From Bacteroidales bacterium UBA5833 (lineage in GTDB: Bacteria; Bacteroidota; Bacteroidia; Bacteroidales; Lentimicrobiaceae), in the NCBI GenBank assembly GCA_002433025.1, contig DJGZ01000022.1, positions 62,001 through 126,000 on the forward strand: a stretch of 64,000 nt of DNA. The letters are read 5' to 3'. A program made the position numbers and the translations under genes. This document shows, one piece after another, positions 18,801-26,632 of the stretch. Within the stretch, counting starts at the first letter, position 1, and the number at the start of each line of letters is the position of its first letter. Under the pieces are notes generated by a model. That model had not been told where the DNA came from, did no database searches, and was given only the letters and a program-made list of their open reading frames with translations.

Positions 18801-19652
18801 CACCCTATGTTCATGATAGATGGTGACACCGACGGAAGCGGCGACCTTAAAACCCTGAACGGAGAAAGCGGAACCCTTGCGGAGAACATGTCCTTCGAAT
18901 TCCAGGGCGACAACAACTACATCGATCGCCTGTTACCCCTCGAAAATGCTGTACCCATCTTTAGCAATTCCGTGCCTCAGTACTATGCAGCCATCGCTTA
19001 CGACGGAGGCATCTACAGAACCATCGGATCATCCTTTGAATTCGGTGGGTTGCGCGACAACGACAGCCGCTCGGTGAAAGACTCGCTGATGCTGGCGTAC
19101 ATCAACTTTTTCGGATTGAGCAATTCAGCCCCGTTACTTGCCAATTTCATTGCTTCCGAAACAAAAGTATGTGAACTTGAGGAAATTACGTTTACAGACT
19201 TCTCTGCCGGAAACATCCTCTCATGGGCATGGAGTTTCCCCGGTGCAATACCTGACACATCCAATGAGCAAAATCCGGTGGTAACCTACCGTGAACCCGG
19301 TGTTTATGACGTCACCCTCACCATCAGTGACGGGATATCTTCCCAGACTATCGTGAAAGAAGGATACATAACCGTGGATTACTGTATGGGTGTGATCAGC
19401 CCTGAAAAGAGGCTTGCTGTGCAGGTATTTCCAAATCCGGGAACCGGCTATTTCAACATTAATCTGGATGGATTCTCCGGGGCTGCTACACTCAGGGTGT
19501 TCAACACTGCCGGAAAAGAATTGATTACCCGGACGGCTCCCTTCTCAGGCGTTACAACGCTTGACCTCTCAGGTTTCTCAAACGGAATTTACATACTTTC
19601 GGTAGAGACCAATGACATCCGCCAGTATGTGAAAATGATCGTGAACCACTAA
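15819..19652 (+). CDS. Gingipain-like C25 cysteine peptidase with PKD and T9SS sorting domains (copy 2)
   Basis: A 1277-residue paralogue of the gene before it. It has a signal peptide ending SAQ, a propeptide region, and a C25 domain with the canonical catalytic motifs NYTGHG (His448) and SVACVNGDF (Cys481). Ig-like repeats follow, then a PKD-type domain near the C-terminus (ITFTDFSAG...WAWSFPGA) and a T9SS type A sorting domain (VFPNPGTGYF to the end). It is closer to classical gingipains at the active site than copy 1. The likely role is extracellular protein degradation. Propeptide removal and sorting-domain cleavage by PorU-type enzymes are known for this family but not encoded here. A strong terminator follows. 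Confidence 0.92.
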   Translation: MRLKTNFFIVIFLVLTGIVSAQNWVTITSGQPVAARTTLLSSDATSSVVEFEVAGFNLIPVTTPRGDAFVVDIDGATPLLAKGMPDLPKLTASLIIPDQALMDVRVISSNYIDYPFIEIAPSKGNFTRDFDPVTVPYTYGRAYGQDAFYPAQIAGLRDPYILRDHRGQTIIVNPFSYNPVTKTLRVYYQITVEVFQSGLSTLNIPERNAQPETTVDEFQRIYERHFLNANNGSRYTPLEEQGNMLIISHGPFMADMQAFADWKRTIGIPTEIVDVSTIGTNSTAIKNFVADYYATNGLTFLLLVGDHAQVPTVTTGNLGGPSDHAYGYLAGNDHYPEIFVGRFSAENSAQVQTQVNRSIAYEQNPDVNVDWFSKGFGIASSEGPGDDGEYDWQHMRNIRTDLMGYTYTAIGELYDGSQGGEDLPGNPNSGHVSAEVNAGRSIINYTGHGSQTSWSTTGFSNSGVNGLSNNNMWPFIWSVACVNGDFLNNTCFAEAWLRASNANGPTGAVATLMSTINQSWNPPMDGQDDMVDILVESYQNNIKRTFGGISMNGCMKMNDSYGTGGYEITDTWLIFGDPSLMVRTALPQNLSVNHNPVAFIGSNQFTVTCNTQGAIACLTLNGDILGTAVVNGGTATITIPTLTNVGTMKLAVTAFNHIPYIADIDVLPLEGPYVVYNNYSIDDAAGNNNQQLDYNESVTMALGLKNAGTEDVENALVTLICADPYVTLTDTSEVYPLIGAGQVAAVADGFAFSVSSDVPDGYAIPFSFTVVAGENEWSGNFNVIAHSVVLNFAGNILTDTQGNNNGKADPGETFQMNLSVINAGTAPASDVYGLLSSDDPYVMIHTDSVSYGTIGGYETISAAFTVTALPSTPTGHTAQFVITMSAGGAFTTTAPISVIIGQIPVLIIDLDGNHNSGPVIRNCLNNLSVTADYLTSWPLILGPYQSIFVCLGTYTSNAVLTNTQGQALANFMNAGGKVYMEGGDTWAYNTPTPAHPMFMIDGDTDGSGDLKTLNGESGTLAENMSFEFQGDNNYIDRLLPLENAVPIFSNSVPQYYAAIAYDGGIYRTIGSSFEFGGLRDNDSRSVKDSLMLAYINFFGLSNSAPLLANFIASETKVCELEEITFTDFSAGNILSWAWSFPGAIPDTSNEQNPVVTYREPGVYDVTLTISDGISSQTIVKEGYITVDYCMGVISPEKRLAVQVFPNPGTGYFNINLDGFSGAATLRVFNTAGKELITRTAPFSGVTTLDLSGFSNGIYILSVETNDIRQYVKMIVNH

Positions 19653-19676
19653 TCAGATATCAAAGCCTTATTATCG

Positions 19677-19706
19677 TGGCCGGTGCCTGTGGTACCGGCC
19701 ATTTTT
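19677..19706 (+). terminator. Intrinsic terminator after the C25 peptidase operon
   Basis: A perfect 8-bp stem TGGCCGGT / ACCGGCCA (19677-19684 with 19694-19701) with a 9-nt loop is directly followed by TTTTT. Confidence 0.85.
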
Positions 19707-20076
19707 GTCAGAAAATATCTCTGGGTTTGCTTTACTGAAGCAAATACAGTTCACCCCTCCGGTCAGGTATCCTGTTTCGGCTTAACTCCCTGTCTATATA
19801 ACTCCGGCTTCACTATCCTGTAGCGGGTATACTCAGGCAGGAAGAAACGCCCCCATTTCAGGAAGACCTGAAGGTTCTGGAATCATAAGCATTGCACCAA
19901 ATTATTCAACATCTGAAAAGATATAAGTGTTTTTTTAACACTTTTTAAGCAATATCTAACCCAATGGTTAATTTATTGAGTATCTTTGCAGCTAGGGTGC
20001 ACAAACGACATTTGGAGCATAAAAGCTAAACATAAGTATCAATTTTTATTATTTCTAACCATTATTTTATATCAAA
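19707..20076 (+). other. Intergenic region upstream of the NYN gene
   Basis: This gene-free stretch holds a -7 box TATCTTTG at 19981-19988 and, before it, a weak AT-rich hairpin (AAGTGTT 19925-19931 with AACACTT 19937-19943). The predicted 5' leader of the next gene is about 80 nt and AT-rich. I see no tRNA, small ORF or repeat in it. Confidence 0.5.
19981..19988 (+). promoter_or_regulatory. TAnnTTTG -7 box for the NYN gene
   Basis: TATCTTTG is followed by GCA, the same extended form as at rbfA. The -33 region is poor. The predicted leader is about 80 nt. Confidence 0.5.
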
Positions 20077-20985
20077 ATGAACGACACGAATAGTATGATC
20101 AAAATTGGCGTTTTTTATGATGGCAATTATTTTCTTCATGTAAGTAATTATTATTACTACGAGCACGAGCGTAATGCGCGGATAAGCATTGAGGGATTGC
20201 ATAACTTCATCCGCAATCGTGTTTCAAAGGAGGAGGGAATTGACGTTAAATTGTGCCACATTGTTGATTCACATTACTTCCGGGGGAGGTTAAGTGCTTA
20301 CGAAGCACAGAGCAGCGAAAACAAGCTTTACGCTGAAAGGATATTTGACGATATCCTGATGGGAGAAAAGGTAATTACACATTACCTGCCATTGCGCATG
20401 CGCGGTGGAAAACGTGAGGAAAAAGGGATTGACGTATGGCTCGCACTTGAGGCTTACGAACTTTCCGTTTTCAAGAAGTTTGATGTACTGGTGCTCATCG
20501 CATCCGACGGGGATTACGTTCCGCTCGTGCGGAAACTCAATACCCTTGGAACGAGGGTCATGCTGCTGAGCTGGGATTTCAGGTATCAGGACATGAACGG
20601 ACGTGAAAGTGTAACACGCACATCTCAGGAATTGCTGGAGGAGGTTACTTATCCTGTGGCCATGCACGAACTGATCGACAACCGCTTGAACAAGAATGAC
20701 GCCGTGATATCGAATCTGTTCGACAAGCAGGATGAAAACCGGATGAAGTATATCAATAAACCGGTCCCTGAAGGGGTACAACGCAGCCGCACCCTCAATA
20801 TGAAGGGCGGATACGGATTTATTGCGTTCCCGCCCAACAACCTGTTTTTCCATTACGAAGATGTCCTCGATGGCAACTTCAATGAAATCATGGACGGTGA
20901 TATGGTGGAATTTGAAATCCGGCGTAACGAACGCGGTGAAGAAGTCGCTTACAACGTCAGGAAAATTGAACCGGGCTTACAATAA
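20077..20985 (+). CDS. NYN (PIN-like) nuclease domain fused to a cold-shock-like domain
   Basis: A 302-residue cytosolic protein. Residues about 7-190 are a LabA/DUF88-type NYN domain with the conserved acidic residues in FYDGNY (D15), KGIDVWLA (D119) and ASDGDYVPL (D144, D146). NYN domains are PIN-like folds, usually metal-dependent ribonucleases. The C-terminal 65 residues resemble a cold-shock domain: GGYGFIAF matches the RNP1 motif and LFFHYEDV matches RNP2. The pairing suggests an RNase guided by single-stranded RNA binding. Substrate and cleavage are not shown by sequence. It is a single-gene unit with its own promoter and terminator. Confidence 0.82.
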   Translation: MNDTNSMIKIGVFYDGNYFLHVSNYYYYEHERNARISIEGLHNFIRNRVSKEEGIDVKLCHIVDSHYFRGRLSAYEAQSSENKLYAERIFDDILMGEKVITHYLPLRMRGGKREEKGIDVWLALEAYELSVFKKFDVLVLIASDGDYVPLVRKLNTLGTRVMLLSWDFRYQDMNGRESVTRTSQELLEEVTYPVAMHELIDNRLNKNDAVISNLFDKQDENRMKYINKPVPEGVQRSRTLNMKGGYGFIAFPPNNLFFHYEDVLDGNFNEIMDGDMVEFEIRRNERGEEVAYNVRKIEPGLQ

Positions 20986-21002
20986 GAGGTTCAATTGTAA
21001 AG

Positions 21003-21035
21003 AAAGCCGGCTTTTTGAGAGGGCCGGCTTTTTTT
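21003..21035 (+). terminator. Intrinsic terminator after the NYN gene
   Basis: A 9-bp stem AAAGCCGGC / GCCGGCTTT (21003-21011 with 21023-21031) with an 11-nt loop runs into a T7 tract. It lies between two convergent genes and overlaps the stop region of the minus-strand gene. Confidence 0.88.
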
Positions 21036-21639
21036 ATAATGTATAATATGCGGATAATATCAGCGCATCGCTGAACTGCCCGTATCCCCAGAATCGCCAG
21101 ACATCGCCCGAAACCCTGTTTTTTCTGATTGAGAACAAAGAGTTATCTGTGCGGACATTAAATCTAATCCGTTCGTTCAGACGAATGGACATGCCTCCGG
21201 CAAAACAAAGGTTCTGCCCCCTGAAAGGAGATCCGGTGGTTTCACCGCCATTGAATGTTTCCCTTTGATGAATCAGAAAGTTCATGGCCAGACCGGCTTC
21301 AAACCCGAGTAACTCGTTATAATTGATCCGGTAAAGAAAGGGCAATTCAATATATCCGAGACGCATAATATAGGTGTCGAAACGGTTTCTCTCAAAATCA
21401 GGGTTTTCCCGGCTGCCTTTCTGTATATACCCCAACTCCATCTGAACCGAGGAGCGCTTACCTGTGGCAAGGCTCACCCAGACACCCGGATTGATGCCAG
21501 CCTTGTGATAGCCGGAATACGTATCCCCGGCCACCTGACTGCCGACAAGCCCCGCCCTCACACCACCGGAGAATTGCTGCGCATGCAAACCAACGGCTAA
21601 AAAGAGTAAAACCGGTAAGAGTAAGTAAAATACTTTCAT
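21034..21639 (-). CDS. PorT-family outer-membrane beta-barrel protein
   Basis: A 201-residue protein with a signal peptide (MKVFYLLLPVLLFLAVGLHAQ) followed by alternating amphipathic strands typical of small Bacteroidota outer-membrane barrels: SGGVRAGLVGSQV, QMELGYIQKGSR, YIELPFLYRI, LGFEAGLAMNFLI, and a final strand ending in aromatic residues. It matches the PorT-like family in form. PorT itself is needed for T9SS, but this family is large and most members have unknown roles, so no T9SS function is claimed. The ATG at 21639 is preceded by TAACTTTG ending exactly 4 nt before it. Confidence 0.8.
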   Translation of the reverse strand: MKVFYLLLPVLLFLAVGLHAQQFSGGVRAGLVGSQVAGDTYSGYHKAGINPGVWVSLATGKRSSVQMELGYIQKGSRENPDFERNRFDTYIMRLGYIELPFLYRINYNELLGFEAGLAMNFLIHQRETFNGGETTGSPFRGQNLCFAGGMSIRLNERIRFNVRTDNSLFSIRKNRVSGDVWRFWGYGQFSDALILSAYYTL

Positions 21640-21643
21640 TCCC

Positions 21644-21651
21644 CAAAGTTA
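21644..21651 (-). promoter_or_regulatory. TAnnTTTG -7 box abutting the PorT-like gene
   Basis: On the minus strand this reads TAACTTTG, separated by 4 nt from the ATG at 21639. It has the same geometry as at 4297, 9992 and 54593. Confidence 0.58.
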
Positions 21652-21692
21652 TAAACTACAAGACACTTTCAGGAAATAAAGGTAAGGAAATT

Positions 21693-22310
21693 TTATTTGT
21701 CAGTACATCCTTCCGGAGACCCGGCCCGGTCGGGCAACTCCCCGAACCAGATAACGGCATATCCATCAAAAACACCAACGCCCATGGCTTTCCAGTTCGC
21801 CGTTGTCCATTTGCCCCGGTTAATAATCAGGTCATGATGCCCCCTGCTGCTTTTCCATCCTTCAAGGGCATCCAAAGCAAAATCCCTGTCCGATGTATAA
21901 TCATGATTTGAATAAAAAGCGATTTCATAACCATCACCGGTGTAACTTGTTAATTCACGCGGCTTATCCCACATACAGGAGGCTTTGCGGTGATCGTCGG
22001 TATAGCAGCATGAACTCCATCTCGGATCAGATGACCAGCTGTGCATGTTACACTTTCCGCCGATCTGATAGTTCTCCGCAAGGTCAATTACATGCAACCG
22101 GGCTACCTGCGACAAGGAAACCGATAAAGGGACAGGGGCAAGTTTATTCACGCTCCTGTATGCATTGATCGCTGAAGCAAGCTCCTTTTCTGCTTCATTC
22201 AGGCAATGCAGTGGGGTTTCGGCAACAATATCGGCATCGTGCCCCGGAGATGGCTGACCAAAAACCCGGAAAGTCAGTAAAAGCGCGAGCAAGGGAATGA
22301 TCACTTTCAT
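21693..22310 (-). CDS. Secreted CAP (SCP/PR-1) domain protein
   Basis: The 205-residue protein starts at the ATG at 22310 (MKVIIPLLALLL); an earlier in-frame ATG would put 14 polar residues before the signal peptide. After the signal peptide comes a CAP domain: INAYRSVNKLAPVPLSVSLSQVARLHVIDL, then a cysteine-rich insert (SSCCYT, ASCMW), then the core GYEIAFYSN and HHDLIINRGKWTTANWKAMGVGV strands. CAP proteins are extracellular; some bind lipids or sterols, others are structural, and bacterial members are little characterised. The insert with several cysteines suggests disulfides formed outside the cytoplasm. Confidence 0.82.
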   Translation of the reverse strand: MKVIIPLLALLLTFRVFGQPSPGHDADIVAETPLHCLNEAEKELASAINAYRSVNKLAPVPLSVSLSQVARLHVIDLAENYQIGGKCNMHSWSSDPRWSSCCYTDDHRKASCMWDKPRELTSYTGDGYEIAFYSNHDYTSDRDFALDALEGWKSSRGHHDLIINRGKWTTANWKAMGVGVFDGYAVIWFGELPDRAGSPEGCTDK

Positions 22311-22511
22311 TTTTAGCAATTTTAGATCAGAATATAACGTAGCCTGCACCATAATGTTATGCAGTTAATCATTCCTTTCCGGACTAGGCAAGTATCAGCC
22401 TTACGAAAGCATACCTCCCTCATCCTGCTGCTGAAGGAATGAAAAAAACCAGGCCGTAGAATTCAAAAATGAATAAATTAATGCCTGCCAGGAGGCAATA
22501 AGTTAAAAATC

Positions 22512-22534
22512 ACCAAAATTCGAGTAATTTTGGT
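22512..22534 (+). promoter_or_regulatory. Palindrome overlapping a TAnnTTTG promoter of the two-component operon
   Basis: A perfect inverted repeat ACCAAAATT / AATTTTGGT (22512-22520 and 22526-22534) with a 5-bp spacer covers the -7 box TAATTTTG at 22525-22532. It looks like an operator at which a dimeric regulator would block or modulate transcription of the response regulator gene at 22562. Confidence 0.5.
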
Positions 22535-22561
22535 AAATCTGTCTGATAGTGTTCACTTTTT

Positions 22562-23245
22562 ATGGAAAACAGCCAATTTAAGATCCTTCTGGTTGACGAT
22601 GAAACGGATGTACTGGAATTTCTCAGCTATAATCTGAAAAAAGAAGGGTACCATGTACTGAAGGCAAAAAACGGGCGTGAAGCTTTGACACTGGCCCGCA
22701 ATGAAAACCCTCACCTGGTTATTCTGGATGTGATGATGCCTGAGATGGACGGAATTGAAACCTGCCGCGAGATCAGGTTGCTCCCCGGTTTTTCGGATAC
22801 CATTGTCGTTTTTCTGACTGCCCGGGGGGAGGACTATTCGCAGATCGCGGGTTTTGAAGCCGGTGCTGATGATTATATTACAAAGCCCATCAAACCGAAA
22901 GTGCTTACAAGCAGGGTTAAAGCCCTGCTGCGGCGGTACAGGAACAGAAAATCACAGGATCAACCGGTGAATCTGCCCGACCTGACCATTGACCGTGAAA
23001 AGTATGTTGTCATCAAAGACGGTAAAGAAATCTCGCTTCCGAAAAAAGAATTTGAACTGCTTCTGCTGCTTACTTCGCGTCCCAATAAAGTATTTTCGAG
23101 AGAGGAAATATTCTCAAGTGTATGGGGCAACGATGTAATCGTCGGTGACCGCACCATAGATGTTCATGTGAGAAAAATACGCGAAAAAATAGGGCTTGAG
23201 AATATTAAAACCATCAAAGGGGTTGGGTATAAATACGAAGCCTGA
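22562..23245 (+). CDS. OmpR/PhoB-type response regulator
   Basis: A 227-residue two-domain regulator. The receiver domain (5-120) has acidic D12 and D13, the phosphoacceptor D56 in VILDVMMP, T86 and K108. A winged-helix DNA-binding domain (about 130-227) carries the family motifs GKEISLPKKEFELL, the VFSREEIFSSVWG recognition region and RTIDVHVRKIREKIG. The pairing with a PhoR-like kinase 26 bp downstream is typical of Bacteroidota PhoB/PhoR-like pairs. The signal is not evident, because no phosphate genes are nearby. Confidence 0.92.
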   Translation: MENSQFKILLVDDETDVLEFLSYNLKKEGYHVLKAKNGREALTLARNENPHLVILDVMMPEMDGIETCREIRLLPGFSDTIVVFLTARGEDYSQIAGFEAGADDYITKPIKPKVLTSRVKALLRRYRNRKSQDQPVNLPDLTIDREKYVVIKDGKEISLPKKEFELLLLLTSRPNKVFSREEIFSSVWGNDVIVGDRTIDVHVRKIREKIGLENIKTIKGVGYKYEA

Positions 23246-23271
23246 GCAATCACAATTAATTCCGGTCCGAT

Positions 23272-24324
23272 ATGAATATTGACTTTTCCAATCCCCGTAA
23301 ACTCGCGCTTAACAATGCGCTGCTGATCACTGCGTTATTCCTGTTGCTGAGCCTGTTATTCACCTTCCTTTCCCCTGCTGTTTCAGGCTGGTGGCTTATC
23401 GCCGGAGGAGGGTTGGTGCTCTTTTTCTTTTCCAACTTCATTTTCAGATACACCCTTGAAAAATTTATTTATGAGAAAATAAGGCTGATATATAAAACCA
23501 TCAGAAACCGTAAAATCTCAAAAGATAATGACAAGACTTCTTCCTTAAAGGGAAAAACAATCGAAACTGTTTATCAGGAGGTTGCCGAATGGGGGGAAAC
23601 AAAAAGCAAGGAAGTTGAAGAACTTAAACGAATGGCTCAGTACCGCAGGGAGTTTCTTGGCAATGTTTCCCACGAATTGAAAACTCCCATCTTCAATATT
23701 CAGGGTTACGTGCTTACGCTGCTTGACGGCGGGCTGGAAGATCCCACCATTAACAAGGAGTACCTCCTGCGCACTGAAAAAAGCATCAACCGCATGATCG
23801 CGATTGTTGAGGATCTCGAAACCATCTCACAACTTGAGTCCAGCGAACTCCAGCTCAGCCTGAAAAAGACGGATATTCTGGCCCTTACCCGTGAAGTAAT
23901 GGAATTTCTGGAAATCAAAGCCAGGAAAAGAAACAATAATATCTATTTCGGCGGGAACTATGAAAAACCGGTTTATATTCTTGCCGACAAGGAGCGGTTG
24001 CGGCAGGTGCTGATCAACCTGATTGACAACTCGATTAAATATGGAAATCAGGATAATGGTTCAACCAAGATCAGCTTCTTTGACATGGATGAGAATATAC
24101 TTGTGGAAGTGACCGATAACGGAAACGGTATCAATGAGACAGAATTGCCCCGCATATTCGAGCGTTTTTACCGGACCGATAAAGGGCGCTCCCGTGAGCA
24201 GGGCGGTTCGGGCCTCGGGCTGGCCATCGTAAAACACATTATCGAAGCCCACGAGCAGACCATTCATGTACGCAGCACACAAGGCGTAGGCACAACCTTT
24301 GCCTTTACGATGAAAAAAGCGTAA
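23272..24324 (+). CDS. PhoR-like membrane sensor histidine kinase
   Basis: A 350-residue kinase. Two N-terminal helices (about 13-33 and 40-58) have almost no periplasmic loop between them, so the signal is probably sensed in or near the membrane or inside the cell. A helical linker follows, then the HisKA dimerisation domain with His134 in NVSHELKTPI, and the HATPase domain with N box LINLIDNSIKYG, DNGNGI, FERFYR and GGSGLGLAIVKHI. All catalytic boxes are present. It is the partner of the upstream regulator and is translated from the same mRNA. Confidence 0.92.
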   Translation: MNIDFSNPRKLALNNALLITALFLLLSLLFTFLSPAVSGWWLIAGGGLVLFFFSNFIFRYTLEKFIYEKIRLIYKTIRNRKISKDNDKTSSLKGKTIETVYQEVAEWGETKSKEVEELKRMAQYRREFLGNVSHELKTPIFNIQGYVLTLLDGGLEDPTINKEYLLRTEKSINRMIAIVEDLETISQLESSELQLSLKKTDILALTREVMEFLEIKARKRNNNIYFGGNYEKPVYILADKERLRQVLINLIDNSIKYGNQDNGSTKISFFDMDENILVEVTDNGNGINETELPRIFERFYRTDKGRSREQGGSGLGLAIVKHIIEAHEQTIHVRSTQGVGTTFAFTMKKA

Positions 24325-24341
24325 ACCGGGTTGTAATTAAC

Positions 24342-25319
24342 TCAACCATTGCGTTCGGTGGTAAACACAACCAGCTTTTCAAGCGATTCCCTGGCCGGAC
24401 CGGGTTTAAATTCCCGGAGTATATTCAGCGCCTGCTCCCTGTATTCCAGCATACGGGCCTCGGCATAAGCAATGCCACCGGTTTCCTTCACCTGCTGAAT
24501 CAGGGCTGCTACTTTTAAGGGGTGATCGTTATTGTTTTTCACAACATTGATAATCCTGCGTTTTTCAAGCCAGCTGCTGTTATTGAGCAGGTATATCAGG
24601 GGAAGGGTCATTTTCTTCTCTTTGATGTCAATACCATTGGGCTTTCCCGTATCAAAGCTTTTGCTGTAATCGAAAAGATCATCCCTGATCTGAAAAGCGA
24701 TTCCGGTAAGTTCACCGAAACGGTGGAGTTTCTTTACTGTTTCTGCATCTGCCCCCGAAGAAGCAGCTCCGCATGCACAGCATGAGGCAATCAGCGAAGC
24801 GGTTTTTTTACGGATAATCTCAAAATAAATTTCCTCGCTGATATCAAGCCTGCGGGCCTTTTCTATCTGCAGCAATTCTCCTTCGCTCATCTCGCGGGTT
24901 GCATCCGAAACTATGCGTAGCAGTTCAAAATCATTGTTATCAAGCGACAACAGTAATCCCTTCGAGAGCAGGTAATCACCCACAAGAACGGATATTTTAT
25001 TCTTCCACAATGCGTTGAGGGAGAAGAAGCCGCGCCTTTCATTGGAATCATCCACCACATCATCGTGAATCAGGGTGGCAGTATGTAAAAGTTCGATCAG
25101 CGAAGCAGCCCGGTATGTCGCATCATTGACCGACCCGCATGCCTCAGCTGTCAGAAACACAAAAAGCGGCCTGATCTGCTTTCCTTTCCGCTTTACCAGG
25201 TATGCAGTAATCCGATCGAGCAGCGGCACATTGCTGCGCATTGAATTTCTGAATCTTTTTTCAAATTCCGTAATGTGTTCCCCGACCGGAGCTTTTATTT
25301 CATTGAGTGAGGGCGTCAT
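24342..25319 (-). CDS. Polyprenyl diphosphate synthase (trans-isoprenyl chain elongation)
   Basis: A 325-residue all-helical prenyltransferase starting at the ATG at 25319 (MTPSLNEIKA). The first aspartate-rich motif DDVVDD is at 86-91 with the following RRG, and the second, RDDLFDYS, is at 212-219. GKQIRPLF near 46 binds the homoallylic diphosphate. Enzymes of this form make octaprenyl-like chains for menaquinone. Chain length is not certain from sequence. The gene converges on the histidine kinase gene with a 17-bp gap and is divergent from the radical SAM gene. Confidence 0.9.
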   Translation of the reverse strand: MTPSLNEIKAPVGEHITEFEKRFRNSMRSNVPLLDRITAYLVKRKGKQIRPLFVFLTAEACGSVNDATYRAASLIELLHTATLIHDDVVDDSNERRGFFSLNALWKNKISVLVGDYLLSKGLLLSLDNNDFELLRIVSDATREMSEGELLQIEKARRLDISEEIYFEIIRKKTASLIASCCACGAASSGADAETVKKLHRFGELTGIAFQIRDDLFDYSKSFDTGKPNGIDIKEKKMTLPLIYLLNNSSWLEKRRIINVVKNNNDHPLKVAALIQQVKETGGIAYAEARMLEYREQALNILREFKPGPARESLEKLVVFTTERNG

Positions 25320-25344
25320 AGGCTTTGTGAAACTATAGCAGGCA

Positions 25345-25352
25345 CAAAGATA
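25345..25352 (-). promoter_or_regulatory. TAnnTTTG -7 box for the prenyl synthase gene
   Basis: On the minus strand this reads TATCTTTG, 25 nt before the ATG at 25319, which supports that start over the earlier in-frame ATG at 25358. Confidence 0.55.
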
Positions 25353-25452
25353 TTCCAATACAGCAGTCGCTTACCTGTTTTATAAATAATTTTGAAAAGA
25401 TAAGGATCGTAATGGCAGCCAATACCAAACAATTGTGATTATAATTAGTTCG

Positions 25453-25460
25453 TACATTTG
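25453..25460 (+). promoter_or_regulatory. TAnnTTTG -7 box for the radical SAM gene
   Basis: TACATTTG lies 14 nt before the ATG at 25475, with a TTG 17 nt upstream as a possible -33 element. The predicted leader is very short. Confidence 0.5.
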
Positions 25461-25474
25461 CACAAAAGTCTGTT

Positions 25475-26251
25475 ATGGCCTGCTTCCTGTTTGATGATAT
25501 TGTATTCGGCCCCGTGAAGAGCCGGCGGTTTGGCGTATCGCTGGGGGTAAACCTGCTTCCCCTCAATATGAAATTCTGTACTTTCAATTGTGTTTACTGC
25601 GAGTGTGGACTCACCAATCCTGCCCAGGATAAAAAAGCAAAACTCAACAATACCGAAAACATCATCAACTCCCTTGAAAACCGTTTCAGGGAACTGAATA
25701 ACAATGGTTTAAAGCCTGATAATATTACTTTTGCCGGGAACGGTGAGCCTACCCTGCATCCCGGCTTCCCAACCATTATTGAAAATACCATCAGGCTAAG
25801 GGACGAGATATTTCCGAAGGCAGAAATTACCGTTCTCTCAAATGCCACCCGCCTGCATATTCCTGAAGTCAGAAATGCCCTGCTGAAAGTCGATAACAAT
25901 GTGCTTAAACTCGATGCCGGAACCCAGGAAACCTTTGAACTGATCAACCGTCCTGCTTCACCCGTAAAACTGGCCGATATCGTTAGCCGGCTTGCCTCCT
26001 TCGGGGGAAAAGTTGTGATTCAGACCCTTTTCCTCAGGGGAGTGATCAACGGAGTTTCCATTGACAATACCATTGAATCCGAGATCAGCCCCTGGCTGGG
26101 TTATCTTGAAAAAATCAGGCCTTCACTGGTCATGATCTATCCCATTGAAAGAAGCACACCCGAACAGGGGATTGAGAAGATTTCACAGGCAGAACTTCAG
26201 GGCATCGCCAGGCGGCTTGAACCCCTGTCTATCCCTTACGAGGTGTTCTGA
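25475..26251 (+). CDS. Radical SAM domain protein
   Basis: A 258-residue protein with the radical SAM CxxxCxxC cluster motif at C35, C39 and C42 (CTFNCVYC) and an additional Cys44. The N-terminus (IVFGPVKSRRFGVSLGVNLLP) and the NITFAGNGEPTLHP segment define a widespread uncharacterised subgroup, often annotated simply as radical SAM protein, distantly like the TYW1/wyosine-type enzymes. It binds one [4Fe-4S] cluster and SAM. No SPASM or other C-terminal cluster is seen. The substrate is unknown. The pterin dehydratase gene starts 55 bp downstream and may share the transcript. Confidence 0.85.
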   Translation: MACFLFDDIVFGPVKSRRFGVSLGVNLLPLNMKFCTFNCVYCECGLTNPAQDKKAKLNNTENIINSLENRFRELNNNGLKPDNITFAGNGEPTLHPGFPTIIENTIRLRDEIFPKAEITVLSNATRLHIPEVRNALLKVDNNVLKLDAGTQETFELINRPASPVKLADIVSRLASFGGKVVIQTLFLRGVINGVSIDNTIESEISPWLGYLEKIRPSLVMIYPIERSTPEQGIEKISQAELQGIARRLEPLSIPYEVF

Positions 26252-26306
26252 TCATTGAACATTAATTGCAGCGCGGTTGTTGAGCTGATATATTAAAACT
26301 GCTTGT

Positions 26307-26555
26307 ATGTGGGAGAAAGTTGTACCGGAATCCGGCCTTAAAATGGCCATAGAAAAAGCCTTTACATTCAGGGATTTCAGTGAGGCTTTTGCTTTTATGA
26401 CCCGGGTGGCCCTGCTCGCTGAAAAATCGGATCATCATCCGGAATGGACAAATGTTTATAATAAGGTCATCATCCGCCTGTCAACGCATGATGCCGGCGA
26501 TGTGGTCACTGAAAAGGATTATGCTTTGGCCGCTGCAATCGATAATTTGTTGTAA
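26307..26555 (+). CDS. phhB: 4a-hydroxytetrahydrobiopterin (pterin carbinolamine) dehydratase
   Basis: An 82-residue protein with the family signature HHPEW (H43, H44, P45), followed by VYN, H61 and D71 at the normal spacing. PCD enzymes dehydrate 4a-hydroxytetrahydropterin during recycling after aromatic amino acid hydroxylation. In bacteria without such hydroxylases the role may be in other pterin chemistry. No phenylalanine hydroxylase is in the window. The protein is cytosolic, and the short length is normal for bacterial forms that lack an N-terminal extension. Confidence 0.9.
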   Translation: MWEKVVPESGLKMAIEKAFTFRDFSEAFAFMTRVALLAEKSDHHPEWTNVYNKVIIRLSTHDAGDVVTEKDYALAAAIDNLL

Positions 26556-26632
26556 GCAGTCAATCATAACCGAATACATGGTTTTCCGCGGTGATTCAGT
26601 GAACCAATGAACCAATTCCGTATATTCGTGAG

